From: Bradysia coprophila
Lineage: Eukaryota > Arthropoda > Insecta > Diptera > Sciaridae
Reading direction: 5' to 3'
Length of the DNA stretch: 64,000 nt
Assembly (NCBI RefSeq): GCF_014529535.1
Contig: NW_023503325.1
Coordinates: 2,712,826 to 2,776,825 of the forward strand
The notes below the pieces were generated by a model. That model searched no databases. It had not been told where the DNA came from and was given only the letters and a program-made list of their open reading frames with translations. Below are positions 61,301-64,000 of this stretch, in pieces. The position numbers and the translations under genes were made by a program. The stretch's first letter is position 1. The number at the start of each line of letters is the position of its first letter.

Positions 61301-63836
61301 AACCGTTCGGGATAGATGATTTTAAAGTCACGTTTGTGTTTTTTCGTGCCGGCCGTTTTTGCATCGCCTGAAAAAGAAACGAAGAGGAAATCATACAACT
61401 GAAGCAGTCAAGGACCTTGATGTTATACCTTCGAAACGTTCGTAATGTTTGAAATAAACGTCCTTAAGGGTTTCGAATTTCCTCTTCACGGTTATCGGCA
61501 TGAGGTTGTCGTTGAGGTCATTATTCTCATACAACAAAATGCAGGCCTTATAGGCAGCTGATTGTTTGGCCAGTTTTAAGTTCGGCATTGGATCACCCTA
61601 AAAATGATCGATCGAAATTTTCACTTGTAACAGCCAGTAACTAAGCCGACAACTCGGTTACACTTCATCCACTCACCACAACAACATCCTTAATCACCGA
61701 CTGAATCGGCAGCATCAGAGTGACAACAATACCCTCATCCGATTCAATCGTATCCCAAATAACTTGCGAGCTCGTAAACATATCGTTTGGCATCGTCTGG
61801 CAATAACGGTTCAGCAATTGGATGGCTGATGTTCTTTCTAAAACAGCACCTATGGATGTTCGGAATGGCGGTATCAATGCATCGTCAAACTCGTTCTGGA
61901 TGTCTTCCTCCATCGGTTCGGGTCGATCAATGGTTTTGCCAATCAAATACTGGAAATTAACGAATATCGAGTTTGACATACGAATGCGAAGAGCTAACAT
62001 TTGACTCACTGTCTTTAACCGAGCGTCCACTTCGTTCCATTCTTTCAGCTTCACCAGTAGGCCCGTATAATTCTCCTCCGGACACATTATTATGTAATTT
62101 GATTGGCGCATTCGAGCCCGTCCCTTACTCTGCACATACGATCGAAATTCCTTCGGCACATCGTACGAGATCACCAAATTGCACATTTGCAGATCGATGC
62201 CTTCCTCCAGCACACTGGTTGACACAATGACATTTATCTCGCTCTTCTTGAATCGCTCGATGACTTTCCGATTCCATTTATTCTCCAACACTTGTTCGAT
62301 AGATTCGGGCACACTGCTGTTATTCCCAACCATAAAGTCGGATTTTATTGTGAAATTTTCGTCGACCTGACCAAATTTTTGGATGATGTGGTGGATGTTC
62401 TTGGCAGTGTGTCGCCGTGTCACGAAAATCAACGCCTTCATTTTCGGACCGTAGATTTGGAGCTTTTTCTTTAAAATGGATATTAAGTACACAACTTTTG
62501 TGGATGAATTGGACAATATTTGGCCAGCACTTTCGACGTCCTCCATTTCATCCACAAACAAACCTCGAATCTGTTCCACGTCTGGAATTTAGCAATGACA
62601 AAGTTTGGGTTACTCCAATCAATTCGAAACTTCGCTGCCATCAGTACTTACATGCAATGCACTGCCTAACGATCTGTTTTGTGCACTTCGAATCGGACGA
62701 ATTTTTCAACAATTCCAATTCGATGAGAACGGATAGAATTGCAATCGATGAACCGTAGTTTCCTTTTAGAGAAAACAAAAAAGAAAACGAAAATTACTTC
62801 GTCGTCCCATGCATACTAACAAACTGGCTGCAACTCACCCAATTCCGCCTGTTGATGCAAAAAATCGTCCAGCATTTTTTTGATTTTAGAGCAGACAGAA
62901 CTGCTTTTCGGCCAATTTTTCGCCTTTTCCTTTATCATTGTCACAATCGCTATGATGCGCTCTTGAAATTCGCTCAATGGGTGTGCTGCGTATTTTACAA
63001 TATTTTCTTCTGGATTCGTTGAATACGACATCACTACTTCGTGCTCTTCAAACGATTCAACGGTTGCAATTGTGCCATGTAACGTCGCCTCAAGTTTTTC
63101 CAGGTGAGTGATAACCGAATGCGGCTTAACGTTACCGGTCAACAGCATACCGGTCAAGCCAATGACGCGAGGCCGCTCCGATTCGCTGGCCAGAGCGTAT
63201 TGCTTCATCAGCTGATGCATGGGGCTATCCTTCATGGCATGGTGAGCTTCGTCGAAAATTAACACATTGATGTGCTTCATTTCGATGAAACCGTGTCGAA
63301 CAATGTCCAAAATGATTTGGCATGTGGCAACCAAAACCTACAACAAATCAATTTGCGGTCAGTGAATTGCGTGTGCGATTCGATCGGCAAAAATCGCAAG
63401 CGTACCTGATACTTTTCAAATTCTTCGGTCCACTGATCGTTCGACCATACGTCGACATTCATGTCTCCGGTGTAAACAGCCGTTTTGAACGCGGTGCTTT
63501 CCTCAATGAATTTCTGTTGCTGATTAGCCAAAGCAACAGTATTGACCACAAATATGGAACGTTTACCGCCATCGGATAGTGGTCTGGTGAATAGAAAATT
63601 AATACAACTCTCCGAACGCTGCAGTCGTTCAATACTCACTTGTCTAAATCTTTAGCCAAATATTTCATCGCCAGCAATGCAATAAACGTCTTACCGGCGC
63701 CAGTTGGTAGGTAAATGATTGTGTTCTTCTTCAAACAGACATCCAAAATTAAGTGTTGGTAAGAACGTGGTTTTAATTTACCATGAGCGTCGACTTCAGC
63801 TTCCATTTTTTGTATGGGATTCTCACTATCATCCAT
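58369..63836 (-). CDS. Dcr-2: Dicer-2 (siRNA-pathway endoribonuclease), complete
   Basis: Cleaves long dsRNA into siRNAs for antiviral and transposon RNAi in the cytoplasm. Exons: 63836-63640, 63583-63406, 63337-62839, 62762-62652, 62581-61677, 61597-61429, 61367-59671, 59603-58770 and 58701-58369. Phases agree; 4923 nt, 1640 aa (Drosophila Dcr-2 about 1720). Domains: DExD/H helicase with YLPTGAGKT (about 42-50), DEAH (154-157) and SVLEEGID..QSKGRAR; dimerisation domain (from about RYCQTMPNDMF); platform-PAZ with ELCHNYSFPGDLCLKALLLP; RNase IIIa with FELMGDSYLKF (about 1175) and DCVESILGA; RNase IIIb with FEFLGDAILDF (about 1424), LTDLRSALVNN and GDVVEAIFGA; C-terminal dsRBD (about 1570-1640). 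It matches Dicer-2 rather than Dicer-1 by its full helicase and HPSF..NRYTQ.YQ..EF block. I chose the ATG at 63836; the frame stays open upstream to the edge, but that part is not Dicer-like and has an acceptor-like AG at 63854, so it is probably 5' UTR. Confidence 0.95.
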
Positions 63837-64000
63837 TGACCGAATACGAATCACTGTAAAGTTGTTAGAAATTGTACGATTATTCACAAGGATTCGTGAT
63901 TTAAACTGGGAATTCGAGAAATTTGTATTGTCAATCGACTGAACTGAAGTAAAGTTCCAAGTAAATTTATTGTTCTTCAACGTCCCCAGCTGTATCATCA

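Noticed and set aside
63839..63998. Upstream extension of the Dicer-2 frame to the window edge
   Set aside because: No Dicer-like sequence, an acceptor-like AG lies just upstream of the chosen ATG, and Dicer-2 proteins start shortly before the helicase; it is more likely 5' UTR or an upstream intron.
1..64000. CRISPR arrays, operons, ribosome binding sites
   Set aside because: This is an intron-containing animal genome; the tandem repeats found have no spacer-repeat structure.

Overview
This is AT-rich animal DNA with intron-split genes. GT-AG introns are mostly 50-80 bp, TATA boxes and AATAAA signals are recognisable, and short foldback transposons are abundant. A Dicer-2-type Dicer, a CYP4-type P450 and a lysosomal beta-mannosidase, together with the base composition, suggest an insect, most likely a lower dipteran (fungus-gnat-like). 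The species is an inference.

Layout. (1) 1-1928, + strand: 3' part of a WDR44-type WD40 protein, cut by the window edge, with a PIF/Harbinger-like MITE in an intron. (2) 4638-14292, - strand: a complete 13-exon beta-mannosidase. Its last intron is about 5.8 kb and holds a complete CYP4-type P450 gene on the opposite strand (9016-10682) plus several foldback elements, one of them a nearly perfect 394 bp hairpin. (3) 14.3-17.4 kb: intergenic tandem and inverted repeats. (4) 17462-19300, - strand: a gene with three tandem copies of a six-cysteine secreted module. Its signal-peptide exon is split by a 558 bp hAT-like foldback MITE with a perfect 8 bp target duplication. (5) 19.4-24.1 kb: repeats, including a 1.2 kb terminal-inverted-repeat element built around a 144 bp satellite. 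(6) 24198-24679, + strand: a one-module relative of the cysteine-rich gene. (7) 25135-26103, - strand: a leucine-rich-repeat protein. (8) 31153-34811, - strand: five exons of a large, low-complexity, Ser/Asn-rich protein that I do not recognise. (9) 34.8-56.4 kb: about 21.5 kb with no recognisable exon, possibly a long 5' intron or regulatory domain, with several foldback elements. (10) 56392-56864, + strand: LAMTOR5, a Ragulator subunit. (11) 58369-63836, - strand: a full Dicer-2 gene of nine exons.

For beta-mannosidase, P450, LAMTOR5, Dicer-2 and both cysteine-rich genes I rebuilt the exons by hand. Every splice phase agrees and the totals divide by three: 915, 511, 94, 1640 and 108 aa, and 293 aa for the three-module gene if the MITE is ignored. 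The genes are mostly unrelated housekeeping or defence functions. The most unusual content is the six-cysteine module family, the way its tandem copies fused into one reading frame, its interruption by a transposon, and the P450 nested inside beta-mannosidase.
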